The position numbers were made by a program, and so were the translations under genes. Below, in pieces: positions 52,819-60,871 of a DNA stretch of 64,000 nt; position 1 is the stretch's first letter; every line of letters begins with the position of its first letter. Below the pieces are notes generated by a model, which saw nothing but the letters and a program-made list of their open reading frames with translations, searched no databases and had not been told where the DNA came from. The stretch lies in assembly GCA_014860225.1 (NCBI GenBank), contig JACZKE010000002.1, positions 1-64,000 of the forward strand. The letters run 5' to 3'. Source of the DNA: Desulfuromonadales bacterium. GTDB lineage: Bacteria; Desulfobacterota; Desulfuromonadia; Desulfuromonadales; BM103.

Positions 52819-54501
52819 CTATTCGGTCAACGCTTCCTGGAAAAGCTCGAAAACTGCGGCTGGCAGCTCACTGAGGCTCTGGACCGTTCGATGTCTGGCA
52901 AAGAAATGCCTCGTCGTTCCTTGATCCAAAATTCCGAGCCCCATGAGTTCGACCCCTTCTGCTTCCAATTTTTCGAGAAGGGCCCTTACCAGTCCAGGAT
53001 TTGAAGGCTGACCATCGGTTGCAACCAGCAGTATTTTTCTCTGTTCTTGTCTGACGGCCATCTGGACCCTGGCCCATCCGAGAGCCTGAGCTAAAGGTGT
53101 TCCCCCGTTGGCTGTTATCGCGTAGTTATCCTTCGTCTGAGAAGCTGTTCGGCCGAAAGGGGTCATTGAAACCACCGCCCCTTCTTTTCCCGGAAACGCT
53201 CCTGTCGATACGCTGATTCCCGGAATAACACCAAGGACATCGGCAAGGGCCAGCACGGTCTTTCTTGCCAGCTCCATGCGAGCCCCTGACATCGATCCGG
53301 AGCGATCAAGAAGAACGATCACTGCGGTATTGATGGCGCGTTTTTCCTCTTTGCGTCGGAACACTCGTGGATCACCTGCAGGCAATCGGTGTAGCGTTCG
53401 GTGGTCGACCAAGCGCCCGAGGCGGCCGGCACACGACCTCTTTAGTTTGGACGCCTGCACCAGCCTTGCGAGCTTGGAGCGAAGTGCCACTGTTTCATGT
53501 CGGACCTGGTGGAGATCTGGTGGATTTCCACAGGTCACTTCTTTAGCGAGTTGTTCTCCCGGATAGATACCAGTCATGGATTCCATGCCGTTTTCTCTCA
53601 CCGCCTGGTCAGACGCTGCCTGTAATGCTTCAGCAGTCATCTGACCGAGGTCCCCAAACGCACCGGGATCTTTCCCCAGAATCCGTTTTAAGGTCTCTTT
53701 GCTGGCGGCCGGCGAAGATCTGGAACCTTCAGTGATATCCGTGTCATTGTCAGACCCGGACGGTGATTCTTCCATGCTGCTGTCTTCCGGAGCGTCATTG
53801 CCCTGCTTGTCTGATTTAGACTCAGGGGATGGAGTCGGTTGTTCCTCGGATTTTTTCTTGTCCGTCTGGCTTGCCGCCTTTTGTGGACGTTGATTCTGAG
53901 CCTGCCTAAGCCGATCCAGAATCTCTTCGGCCAGATCATGTGCCTGACGAGTCGTTGAAAGACTCTCAACTCTCTTCAGCAATGCCTCAGTTTGGTTCAC
54001 GAGAACAACTCCAAGCCGTTTAACCAATGACTTCCTTGCTTTTTGAGCGACAGGAACCAGGGCTGACTGCTTCAGTACGTGACTGCGACATTCGGCCAAG
54101 ATCCAGCCCAAAAAGAGCTGCTCCGGTTTGTTTGCTGATGGGGTAAAGGCCCCTTCATAGGCCAGATGATTAGCGAGGTTTCGCAAGTTGACGGCGCAAC
54201 CGGGATAGGTCCACCCCATCGCCTGCTCTATACGGATATCCTCAAGGATGTTGGCAAGAGCCTTATGAATTGGGGTGTCTTCCCTCACGGAAAAGTCCGT
54301 GTGGCGAACATGCCCGGCCTCGTGGTCAAGATATCCACGCGCCAAGATCCAGGCCGATTCGTCCCCTTCGGGAAGCACAGGCAGATAAATGGTGTTGCCA
54401 TCTGTCATAGCCTGGCTACCTTGAATGCGAACTTTGACGCCCATCTTATCCCCCATCGCCATGGCGACGACGGGCAGGGATCGAATGAAAACCTTGTTCA
54501 T
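52819..54501 (-). CDS. CobT-like VWA-domain protein
   Basis: 560 residues from ATG 54501 behind GGAGG. The N-terminus has a peptidase-like DHEAGHVRH (about 65-73); the middle is a low-complexity acidic region (about 205-275); the C-terminal third is a von Willebrand A domain with the MIDAS motif LLDRSGSM and downstream TPLAQAL and LVATDGQPS. With the MoxR/CobS-like ATPase encoded upstream it should form a metal-insertion or remodelling chelatase-type complex. Cobalamin synthesis itself is unlikely on a mobile element. Confidence 0.82.
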   Translation of the reverse strand: MNKVFIRSLPVVAMAMGDKMGVKVRIQGSQAMTDGNTIYLPVLPEGDESAWILARGYLDHEAGHVRHTDFSVREDTPIHKALANILEDIRIEQAMGWTYPGCAVNLRNLANHLAYEGAFTPSANKPEQLFLGWILAECRSHVLKQSALVPVAQKARKSLVKRLGVVLVNQTEALLKRVESLSTTRQAHDLAEEILDRLRQAQNQRPQKAASQTDKKKSEEQPTPSPESKSDKQGNDAPEDSSMEESPSGSDNDTDITEGSRSSPAASKETLKRILGKDPGAFGDLGQMTAEALQAASDQAVRENGMESMTGIYPGEQLAKEVTCGNPPDLHQVRHETVALRSKLARLVQASKLKRSCAGRLGRLVDHRTLHRLPAGDPRVFRRKEEKRAINTAVIVLLDRSGSMSGARMELARKTVLALADVLGVIPGISVSTGAFPGKEGAVVSMTPFGRTASQTKDNYAITANGGTPLAQALGWARVQMAVRQEQRKILLVATDGQPSNPGLVRALLEKLEAEGVELMGLGILDQGTTRHFFARHRTVQSLSELPAAVFELFQEALTE

Positions 54502-54573
54502 GGTGTCCTCCAAAGAACGCCCCCCGTCCGGGGCGTTTCGGCAGAAACAGACCCCGGGATGGCGGGATGAGAA

Positions 54574-55491
54574 TCAGAACCAAGTCGCCGGCATAGCAGC
54601 TGCCAAAGGCATTGGTGTCATCTCCTCTAGTTCTATGAAAGGCTCAATGATCCTCTCGATGTCTTCGTCTCCATAATCCTGTTCAAGGACGACAGGGTTT
54701 TTTGCTCCTTCCAGATCGACCAACGCGTGCAGAACTCCCACCAGCTGGCGAAAGTCTCGCCCTTCCAGGTAACCGGATTTCGGCAGGCCATTTAGCTCTT
54801 CCTCGATCCCAGCGATCACCGGAACAAGGCTCCCTTCCAAGAAAGACAGCCCTTTGGCTTTTTCCAAAATGGCTCGGATTGGTCTTAGGGCTTTCTGACT
54901 GACCTTGGCCCGTCCCCGAAAAGATGCTTCCCAGGTCTGGATCGCTGAACGAGAGATTTCCTTGATGAGTCGGTCTCCGAGAGTATTAACGGAAGCGGTC
55001 AGTCCATCGTCCAATCCTTCAACGCCCTGAACCTGAAAGGTCTGGTGCGAAAATGAAAGACGGTTGGCGATGGACTCGATCGGCTCGATGGCCTCAGCGA
55101 CCATGTGTCGCCATTGGCTTGGGATTGTTTTTAGCCAGACCTCGGTGGACTCGCTATAGCGGGCGAGGAAATGTTGCTTCTCTTCCGCAAAATCAGCAGC
55201 CACTTTTCTGAGTTCATCAACGACAGCCTCGGCCTTGTCCTGAGGGATGGTGTATCCCCCCAGAAATCGGACCCCTGCCGCTTCGCACGCACGTTCGGCG
55301 CGTCTTCTCAGATTCTGGAATGTTTTGAGTTCGTCGGGATCGCAGATCTTCTTGACCCCAAGAGAGGCGAGTTCTTCCGGAGGAATTTCTCCGGCGTTAA
55401 GGTTCAGGTCAGCGGGCTGGAGTTTCTTCCGGCCGCTCCAAATGTGGATATTGAGACTGACACAGATCAGCTTGTTCAGCATGTCGAGCAT
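54574..55491 (-). CDS. DUF3150 protein
   Basis: 305 residues, mostly helical, cytoplasmic. The N-terminus (LNIHIWSGRKKLQPADL) and Cys/Ala-rich helix (RRRAERACEAAGVRFLGGYTI) match DUF3150, a family almost always found between CobS-like and VWA genes in ICEs and plasmids. Probably the third subunit of that complex. Carries the clearest of the module's leaders. Confidence 0.8.
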   Translation of the reverse strand: MLDMLNKLICVSLNIHIWSGRKKLQPADLNLNAGEIPPEELASLGVKKICDPDELKTFQNLRRRAERACEAAGVRFLGGYTIPQDKAEAVVDELRKVAADFAEEKQHFLARYSESTEVWLKTIPSQWRHMVAEAIEPIESIANRLSFSHQTFQVQGVEGLDDGLTASVNTLGDRLIKEISRSAIQTWEASFRGRAKVSQKALRPIRAILEKAKGLSFLEGSLVPVIAGIEEELNGLPKSGYLEGRDFRQLVGVLHALVDLEGAKNPVVLEQDYGDEDIERIIEPFIELEEMTPMPLAAAMPATWF

Positions 55492-55561
55492 GGATTCCTC
55501 CTTTAAAGTTGACCTGGAGGAATCCCCCTGCCGGGAGATTTTCTCCCCCAGGCGGGGTTGA
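55492..55561 (-). promoter_or_regulatory. SD-sequestering leader, copy 2
   Basis: Hairpin GGGAGA/TCTCCC (55533-55547) with outer CCCC/GGGG, followed by GGATTCCTCC (complement of 55516-55525), which pairs perfectly over 10 bp with GGAGGAATCC (complement of 55492-55501). The second arm is the ribosome site and reaches the base before the AUG of the gene starting at 55491. Confidence 0.75.
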
Positions 55562-55564
55562 CGA

Positions 55565-55909
55565 CTAGAACCAGTTTTGGGTGTTTTCCTGTCCCCACTC
55601 CTGTAGCACCGATGAGACGCCAGAATCTTGTTCAGAGACCGGGCTACAAGGTTCTACAGGTGGGGGAGGCGCAACACCGGCTAGGCTTGGTTGCTCCCGA
55701 ACCAGCATGTAGCCTTTCTTCATTTTTTGGTCGGCCCGGCTGCGGGCTTCTCCAGTCGGGTCCGGACGGCATTCGATAGCAGGAATGAATCTTTCCTGCA
55801 TGGTTCGCGCAGCGGTTTTTCCAAACCGAATGACCAGACCGTCTGGCCTGATCTCAGCGAACCAATCCTTACTGCCTCCGGCCGGATGGTAATAACGCAG
55901 ATGAATCAT
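55565..55909 (-). CDS. WGR-like hypothetical protein
   Basis: 114 residues. DGLVIRFGKTAARTMQERFIPA and a basic segment (ARSRADQKMKKGYMLV) recall WGR domains; the tail is Pro-rich and disordered. Lies 12 bp downstream of the CobS-like gene without a leader of its own, so it is probably translated from the same message. Confidence 0.5.
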   Translation of the reverse strand: MIHLRYYHPAGGSKDWFAEIRPDGLVIRFGKTAARTMQERFIPAIECRPDPTGEARSRADQKMKKGYMLVREQPSLAGVAPPPPVEPCSPVSEQDSGVSSVLQEWGQENTQNWF

Positions 55910-55921
55910 CAGTTATCCCTC

Positions 55922-56851
55922 CTATCCGAAAATGCGCTGAGCGATTTCCGCCAGAGCACTCCGGCTCTCGGGTTCGGCCCTGAATGACAAGGCGCGTTCC
56001 AGAGCGTGGAGGAGCGGGTTTTTCCCCTGAGCCGCAAGCGGCCGGAAGAATTCCGCCATTTTCGCCCACCGAACCAGAGTCCGGGTGGAGAGGGTAACTT
56101 CGACCTGCCCGCCGACGAAGAGCTTGCGCACCTCGGTGGCAAAGGCGATCATTCCTTTTCTCAGTTCTTCGGGAAGCGCCGGAACGACTCGGGTCAAAAT
56201 ACTCAATTCCTGTTCCATCTCGGGATAGCCGACTTCGACCATCCAAAAACGGTCCAGAAAAGCGAGATTCTGGCGCAGTGTTCCCTGATAAAGCCCAGTC
56301 TGATCTCCTGACCCTGCCGTGTTCCCGGTTGCAATGAAGCAAAAACCAGGGGCAGAGGTCACCATTTCACCACTTTTCTCCGGAATAACCAGAGGAGCCC
56401 CTTCGACAATGCCGTTAAGGCCTGCTGCGGTTGCCGGATCGAGCAGATCAATCTCATCGAGAAGAAACCAATGGCCTTCTCGCATGGCAATGGTAAGGGG
56501 CCCGTCGACAAAAGACATGGAGCCAGCAACCAAAGCATAGTGACCGATCAGCTCGGGTGTTTCCAACCGACTGTGTGCGGTGACGCGGTGTACGGGGATA
56601 TTCAGACGAGCGGCGACCTGGAGAACCAGGGTTGATTTTCCGGACCCGGTGGGGCCGGTCAGATAGAGGCCTTCGGTCCCGCCAAGCATATGCCAGGCGA
56701 GAAGGTCTGAAAGGAGATCCTTTCGGAACAGGTAATGCTGATCCAGGCGCGGAACGAAAGGTGTTCCCTCCTGATAACCTTGGACCGTCAGTTCGTCGGG
56801 TATCCCTTCGAGCCCGAAGGTTTTGGCGATACTGAATGCTTTTGTTTTCAT
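55922..56851 (-). CDS. cobS: CobS-like MoxR-family AAA+ ATPase
   Basis: 309 residues. Walker A LTGPTGSGKSTLV (about 64-76), Walker B WFLLDEIDLLDP (about 130-142), sensor 1 FIATGNT and the arginine-containing ENLAFLDRFWMV-type block. Closest in plan to CobS subunits of cobalt chelatase and to MoxR ATPases, which work with VWA proteins; a VWA gene follows two genes downstream. SXT/R391 elements carry a cobS-like gene next to bet and exo as here. Confidence 0.88.
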   Translation of the reverse strand: MKTKAFSIAKTFGLEGIPDELTVQGYQEGTPFVPRLDQHYLFRKDLLSDLLAWHMLGGTEGLYLTGPTGSGKSTLVLQVAARLNIPVHRVTAHSRLETPELIGHYALVAGSMSFVDGPLTIAMREGHWFLLDEIDLLDPATAAGLNGIVEGAPLVIPEKSGEMVTSAPGFCFIATGNTAGSGDQTGLYQGTLRQNLAFLDRFWMVEVGYPEMEQELSILTRVVPALPEELRKGMIAFATEVRKLFVGGQVEVTLSTRTLVRWAKMAEFFRPLAAQGKNPLLHALERALSFRAEPESRSALAEIAQRIFG

Positions 56852-56935
56852 CGTGTCTTCTCCTTGATCGTGATCGACCCGGAAGAGACACGTCCCCTGT
56901 CAGGGGAGGAAGTCTCCCCCGGGCCGGGGTTTAAG
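56852..56935 (-). promoter_or_regulatory. SD-sequestering leader, copy 3
   Basis: Hairpin GGGGAG/CTCCCC (56903-56919) inside a CCCC/GGGG outer stem, then CGTGTCTCTTCC opposite GGAGAAGACACG (ribosome site, 56852-56863), 10 of 12 positions pairing, with a GATC/GATC hairpin between the arms. Confidence 0.65.
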
Positions 56936-56939
56936 TTGG

Positions 56940-57143
56940 TCAGGCCGCTTCTTCAGCTTTCCATACCGAAATCATGCGCGGTATGGAGTCCACCTTATAG
57001 GCCACGATCACCAATCCTTTGTAGCGGAACCGCAATGGGTTCTCGTTGAGGATCGGAGCGGCCATTCGGCAGGCGTCAACAGCTTCGTATGGAATTTCTC
57101 GTTCCAGAATGCGGTTAGCAGCGTGCATCGTCAGCGCGACCAT
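56940..57143 (-). CDS. DUF4258-like small protein
   Basis: 67 residues: MHAANRILEREIPYEAVDAC, then RFRYKGLVIVAY and ISVWK, the pattern of DUF4258 proteins, which are RelE-fold-like and common in toxin or plasmid contexts. Its start lies within the end of the upstream small membrane gene (13-bp overlap). Confidence 0.6.
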   Translation of the reverse strand: MVALTMHAANRILEREIPYEAVDACRMAAPILNENPLRFRYKGLVIVAYKVDSIPRMISVWKAEEAA

Positions 57144-57301
57144 GACGCCACCTCCTTTTCCATGTCCTTGTAGACTCCATAGGCGTGAAGAAATTCACGG
57201 GAGCGTTCTTCTCTGTCAGGCCGCAACAGCGGGGTCAGAATCATGTGCAGAAAAAGCAGCACAGTCAGTCCCACGGCCAGCAGGTAACTGAAATCTTTCA
57301 T
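57131..57301 (-). CDS. Small membrane protein
   Basis: 56 residues from ATG 57301 with AAGGAG 6 bases upstream. One N-terminal helix (MKDFSYLLAVGLTVLLFLHM) and a charged cytoplasmic tail. Function unknown. Its 5' region (57302-57375) has GGGCG/CGCCC and CCA/TGG stems but only a poor anti-ribosome-site arm, so it is a weak member of the leader group. Confidence 0.55.
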   Translation of the reverse strand: MKDFSYLLAVGLTVLLFLHMILTPLLRPDREERSREFLHAYGVYKDMEKEVASWSR

Positions 57302-57383
57302 CGTGTCTCCTTGTCGGGCGCAAACACTCCGAAAAAGGAGGCCCACCAGGGCGATAGTTGCGCCCCGCTGGGGAATAGTGTTG

Positions 57384-57608
57384 TCAGGCAGCGTTACTGG
57401 TTGCCGGGATCACCTCTTCATAAGGATTACCGTCGAACAGCTTGGCAACGGGAACGAATACAAATTCGTCCTGGCAGCGGTTCACGGCGCAGATCACCAT
57501 GACCAGTTTGCCTGTCGCTGAGCAATGGCACTCCATGAGAGCGAGATCTCCATTGGCGGCTGCCAGTTTCAATGTCTCAAAATTGTTTTTGTGTCCCTTG
57601 GGAATCAT
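57384..57608 (-). CDS. DUF6117-like small protein
   Basis: 74 residues: MIPKGHKNNFETLKLAAANG, ALMEC, VMVICAVNR, then FVFVPVAKLFDGNPYE. This pattern recurs in ICE and plasmid proteins which I believe are grouped as DUF6117. Function unknown. Preceded by a typical leader of this module. Confidence 0.65.
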   Translation of the reverse strand: MIPKGHKNNFETLKLAAANGDLALMECHCSATGKLVMVICAVNRCQDEFVFVPVAKLFDGNPYEEVIPATSNAA

Positions 57609-57680
57609 CGTGCCTCCTTGTGGATTGTCGTCAAAGGGAGGCCCCCGTTGACAGGAGGTAGGCCTCCCGTCCGGGATGAG
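57609..57680 (-). promoter_or_regulatory. SD-sequestering leader, copy 4
   Basis: Hairpin GGAGG/CCTCC (57654-57667), then GCCTCC (complement of 57637-57642) opposite the ribosome site GGAGGC (complement of 57612-57617). The first hairpin's GGGAGGC arm could instead pair with GCCTCCC and free the ribosome site. Confidence 0.65.
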
Positions 57681-57699
57681 ATGTTGCGTGATGGCTTGC

Positions 57700-58644
57700 C
57701 TAGATTGGCTTGATGTCGAGCCGGGTAAATCCGGCGCGTTCCTTTTTTACCTGCTGGTAGACATCGGGGAACCGATTCTTGAGCACATAGGCATCGACAG
57801 TCTCCGAAGGACCAACCTCCGAAGTATTGATGAACAGACTGTCCGATTTTCCCTTGAATCGGGTTCCGGTGAAGGAAAGAATGTCTTCCTTGAGTTTGCT
57901 GACTTTCTTCTCTGCGGTTTTCTTCAGTTCGGTTGCTTCCAGGTGGCGCTTGGCCAAGGCCTGCACTTCATCGGGAATAACAAAAGCTTCTTCCAGAAAT
58001 GCTGGACAGTCGATTCGGTACGGACAGAATCCGCACAGAAGTCCAGGCTCCACGTCAGGAGTTTCCCCGACATCGAGGCAGGCCTTGATGCGTCGCCCTT
58101 TGGCGACCAGAAGATTGAAGGTGATTTCATCGGGTTTGTAGCTGTTGAATTCATGCCAGGTGCCGGCGTTCAGATCGATGGCGAGAATACTCCCACCGAT
58201 GTCGGCGCCTGGATAATGGAGGGCTAACAGGCCCATCTGGAAATGCAGTTGGTCCACCCAGGACCCGTATGGGGTGTCGGGCAGGCCGTTGGTGGTTTTC
58301 AGTTCGACGACATGGAATCTGCCGCTTTTCGCCTTGAACAGGAAGTCAATGTGGCAGAGCAGATCTGGGAACACGGGGTGGCGGATTTCCATTTCCCGCA
58401 GAGGGGTCAATCCTCCCGCCTGGAAAATCCCGTGGATCAGATCCTCTGCCGCATGCCCCCGGGCGAACTTCAACAAAGTTGCCGCGTCGTGCTCGACCGG
58501 TAGAATGCGGGTCAAAACCGCTTTACGAGGACAACCTCCGATATCGGAAGCACCGATATAGGTTCTGCGGTCCCCGAGGTGTTGGCTGCTTTGCCGGTTC
58601 TTTTCTTTCAGTGCTTTTTCAAGAAATGCCTGAAGTTTGCTCAT
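57700..58644 (-). CDS. Cas4-like PD-(D/E)xK exonuclease
   Basis: 314 residues. Active-site blocks CHIDFLFKAKSGRFHVVELKT (Asp ... Glu-x-Lys, about 90-112). Four cysteines for an iron-sulfur cluster: one in GGCPRKAV near 34 and CGFCPYRIDC near 200-210. An RGHAAE His also fits. With Bet it should form a recombination pair like lambda Exo-Bet, with this nuclease in the Exo role. Located next to bet, 12 bp past a small membrane gene. Confidence 0.85.
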   Translation of the reverse strand: MSKLQAFLEKALKEKNRQSSQHLGDRRTYIGASDIGGCPRKAVLTRILPVEHDAATLLKFARGHAAEDLIHGIFQAGGLTPLREMEIRHPVFPDLLCHIDFLFKAKSGRFHVVELKTTNGLPDTPYGSWVDQLHFQMGLLALHYPGADIGGSILAIDLNAGTWHEFNSYKPDEITFNLLVAKGRRIKACLDVGETPDVEPGLLCGFCPYRIDCPAFLEEAFVIPDEVQALAKRHLEATELKKTAEKKVSKLKEDILSFTGTRFKGKSDSLFINTSEVGPSETVDAYVLKNRFPDVYQQVKKERAGFTRLDIKPI

Positions 58645-58655
58645 GATTGCCCTCC

Positions 58656-58760
58656 CTAGAAAACGATCGCCAAGACCGCCACCATCGGTAAGCCGAGGGC
58701 GACACCGGTCAGGACATTTCTCATTTCTACGAATTCGAGGGCTTCGATGATTGCTTTCAT
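58656..58760 (-). CDS. Small single-helix membrane protein
   Basis: 34 residues: MKAIIEALEFVEMRNVLTGV, then a hydrophobic stretch to the end. Good ribosome site (AAGGAGAC) and a full leader upstream show that it is translated. It lies between bet and the nuclease gene. Function unknown; a membrane-associated small protein or holin-like peptide. Confidence 0.65.
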   Translation of the reverse strand: MKAIIEALEFVEMRNVLTGVALGLPMVAVLAIVF

Positions 58761-58848
58761 AATCTTGTCTCCTTGTGGTTAGACCACAGGGGAGACAAGA
58801 CGCACCCCTCCCGGGGAGATCTTAAATCTCCCCCGTGGGGTAGGTTGT
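58761..58848 (-). promoter_or_regulatory. SD-sequestering leader, copy 5
   Basis: Hairpin of 8 perfect pairs, GGGGAGAT/ATCTCCCC (58813-58833), inside ACCCC/GGGGT. Then CTTGTCTCC (complement of 58791-58799) pairs over 9 bp with the ribosome site GGAGACAAG (complement of 58764-58772), around a perfect TGTGGT/ACCACA hairpin. Confidence 0.75.
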
Positions 58849-58864
58849 CATGCGATTGAGAACG

Positions 58865-59923
58865 TTACTGAGTGGTCAGATACCAGCTCTTCATTTTGCC
58901 GTCCCAGCGAAAACCGAGTTGCTTGAGAAAATTCCGGTGTTCGTAAGAGGTGGCGTAAATTGTCTTGCCGTTTTCGGTCAGCTTCGCCTCGATCTTATGA
59001 GCGGCGAGTGCGGAAAGAACCGCATCAACACTCTGAGGATTGCTGAAGGTTTTGCCTGAATTCTTCCGCTTGAGAGCTTCAATTGCCTGCTGATACAGGG
59101 CGTGTGGCAGCATCTTTAGGGAAGAGACTCCGAGGTACTGGAGGAACTTTTGTTCGTCAGTGCCGGTGCTTTGAATCAGGCTCTGGAGTGTTCCAATCTG
59201 TCCTTTTGATAAAAGAATCTCAGTGTCCGCACCCGGTTCAGGCTCTTCTTGTTCGTGGTAACCGGTTTCGGTGTTATGCCGTTCGGGATGCGAATCTTCG
59301 GTAAAATCGTCAACGATGTTTCCGGCCTGATCCATTTCTTCCTGGACATAAAGTCCTGAAAGTTCTTGTGGGAATGCGCGACGGATCGCGAGAGCTTCTG
59401 CGACCTTGGCGATCATCAGGTCCGGCATGGATGCCCAGAAACGGGTCAGGTTGCCCTGTTTCGTTCTCTGTGCGTAGGTTGAAAAGCGGGCGACTGCCCA
59501 CAGTGGTTCTTTGAAATCCGTCCGAAGAACGCCAACCTTGGCCGCTAAGGGCGTGGTTGACTCATCGAGCCAGACTTCTTTCCATTCTCCGTTTCTGCCA
59601 CACCAGTACGGGCCGAGTTGGCCGGCATACTTGCCGGTTCTTTCGGCGATCAGCCTGAAGCCGTCGATTGAAGTCTGGATGGACATGACTTCACGGTTCT
59701 GACTGGAATCCCAGCGTTTGATCGCGTGGATTTGGCGGGCAAAGGGGTCCAGGCCGGTGCGTTTGCACTGATTGACGAAAAGCTGAAGCTCATCGTTGCT
59801 GGCCCCTTTACAGATTGTTCGCTTGATGAGGGTGATTTTCTCCTCGTCGAACAAAGACTGGGGGACCGGTAGCCTGGCGGTGTGATTGTGAAGAGTAAGG
59901 GCTTGTGCTGTTTGAGCGGTCAT
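58865..59923 (-). CDS. bet: Bet/RecT-family single-strand annealing protein
   Basis: 352 residues from ATG 59923, behind AAAGGAGACA; the frame is open to 60067 but that stretch is the leader. The RecT/Bet domain (about 20-215) has [38 protein letters not shown] and [14 protein letters not shown], typical of Bet. The C-terminal part (about 240-352) has an acidic linker and a small fold ending [11 protein letters not shown]. Anneals complementary strands for homologous recombination between elements. Confidence 0.92.
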   Translation of the reverse strand: MTAQTAQALTLHNHTARLPVPQSLFDEEKITLIKRTICKGASNDELQLFVNQCKRTGLDPFARQIHAIKRWDSSQNREVMSIQTSIDGFRLIAERTGKYAGQLGPYWCGRNGEWKEVWLDESTTPLAAKVGVLRTDFKEPLWAVARFSTYAQRTKQGNLTRFWASMPDLMIAKVAEALAIRRAFPQELSGLYVQEEMDQAGNIVDDFTEDSHPERHNTETGYHEQEEPEPGADTEILLSKGQIGTLQSLIQSTGTDEQKFLQYLGVSSLKMLPHALYQQAIEALKRKNSGKTFSNPQSVDAVLSALAAHKIEAKLTENGKTIYATSYEHRNFLKQLGFRWDGKMKSWYLTTQ

Positions 59924-60008
59924 CGTTGTCTCCTTTCTCGGGCGAAAGCCCGAACAGGGGAGACAGAACCGCCCCGCCCGGGGAGATGATGTCTCCCCCT
60001 TGGGGTGG
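59924..60008 (-). promoter_or_regulatory. SD-sequestering leader, copy 6
   Basis: Hairpin GGGGAGA/TCTCCCC (59980-59998) in a CCCC/GGGG outer stem, then TGTCTCC (complement of 59959-59965) pairing over 7 bp with the ribosome site GGAGACA (complement of 59927-59933), around TCGGGC/GCCCGA with a 4-base loop. Confidence 0.75.
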
Positions 60009-60032
60009 TCGCTACGTTGTCGGATAGGTCCC

Positions 60033-60416
60033 TTAGAAGGGATGTTCCTCTTGGTCAGTTTGGTCATCGAACCAGCAAAGGTCTTTGACCTTCTCCAGAA
60101 ACTTCACTTGGTCGGCTACGATCTCTGTGATGTAGCGATCTTGGCCGCCTTTGTCCTGATATTTCCGCAAGCGGATTTTGCCTTCGACAAAGACAAGTTT
60201 GCCTTTCGTCAAATAGTTGTGGCAGGTGTCCGCAAGGGATTTCCAGGTAACGATGTTGTGCCATTCAGTGAATTCCTTGACCTCTCCGTCCTTGTCTTTG
60301 CGCCGTTCAGAGGTTGCCAGTGAAAATGTCGTCACAGGCGTACCTGAGGCTGCGGTGCAGCGATAGTCCGGATCGGTTCCCAACCTTCCAATCAATTGAA
60401 CCTTGTTGAGCATCAT
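60033..60416 (-). CDS. ssb: Single-stranded DNA-binding protein
   Basis: 127 residues. OB fold with the usual start ([20 protein letters not shown]), [22 protein letters not shown] and [11 protein letters not shown]. The tail is shortened but keeps an acidic end with final Phe (DQEEHPF), the docking site for partner proteins. First gene of the leftward recombination module, behind a leader and a terminator-like hairpin. Confidence 0.93.
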   Translation of the reverse strand: MMLNKVQLIGRLGTDPDYRCTAASGTPVTTFSLATSERRKDKDGEVKEFTEWHNIVTWKSLADTCHNYLTKGKLVFVEGKIRLRKYQDKGGQDRYITEIVADQVKFLEKVKDLCWFDDQTDQEEHPF

Positions 60417-60495
60417 TTTTCTCCTTTCTCGGGTTTCCCCGGCAAAAAGGAGTCATCCCACCAAGGGAAGAAGTCTCCTCCCGGCCGGGATGGTT
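60417..60495 (-). promoter_or_regulatory. SD-sequestering leader, copy 7 (ssb)
   Basis: Upstream stem CATCCC/GGGATG with inner GGGA/TCCC-type pairs, then CTCCTTT (complement of 60446-60452) opposite the ribosome site AAAGGAG (complement of 60421-60427), around CGGG/CCCG. Same order as the other copies, with different paired bases. Confidence 0.65.
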
Positions 60496-60502
60496 GTTTG
60501 GA

Positions 60503-60540
60503 CAACAAAAAACCCATTCCGGCACAATGCCAAAACGGGT
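60503..60540 (-). terminator. Rho-independent terminator upstream of ssb
   Basis: On the minus strand ACCCGTTTTGGCA pairs with TGCCGGAATGGGT along all 13 positions (three wobbles) across a 3-base loop, followed by TTTTTGTTG. It lies between the only promoter seen and ssb, so it either ends a separate short RNA or acts as an attenuator. Confidence 0.85.
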
Positions 60541-60797
60541 CAGTTAATTCGGTATTCCGTTGCACGTTGAGAAAACGTACGTTATTTCGATAGACCACTT
60601 TTCAAGGTGGAAACTAGAAAAGCGGAGGTACACCACAGGGGAGTCTGCTGTTGCATGCAGATCGGGTCACCGGGCGTTCCGGTATCTCCCTGGTTAATCG
60701 TCCCATGCCTGGGGTATTAGGATTAGAGGCTATCTCTAAAACTTTGTCCTGCTCAATAGAGAGCAAGGAGTCACTATAGAAACATAGTGTGGATTAA
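60541..60797 (-). ncRNA. Candidate structured RNA between promoter and terminator
   Basis: Transcription from the promoter at 60805-60832 would cross this stretch and could stop at 60503, giving about 295 nt with no open frame of note. It can form CACTAT/ATAGTG (60774-60791), CCGG/CCCGG and TCTGC/GCAGA stems. It contains CTCCTT and GACTCCCC, segments complementary to ribosome sites and to the GGGGAG arms of the leaders downstream. Independent RNA or long ssb leader are both possible. Confidence 0.45.
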
Positions 60798-60804
60798 TAG
60801 GTCT

Positions 60805-60832
60805 ATTTTAAAAATCTCATCAACTCTGTCAA
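60805..60832 (-). promoter_or_regulatory. Promoter for the leftward module
   Basis: Minus-strand TTGACA (complement of 60827-60832), 16-base spacer and TAAAAT (complement of 60805-60810), close to the sigma-70 consensus. It points toward ssb and the recombination genes. Confidence 0.7.
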
Positions 60833-60871
60833 GCGCAAATGACACGGCTCGCAAGAATGAATTGAATTATA

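Noticed and set aside
59924-60067. N-terminal extension of bet by 48 codons
   Set aside because: The stretch is the structured leader, and a strong ribosome site lies before the internal ATG at 59923.
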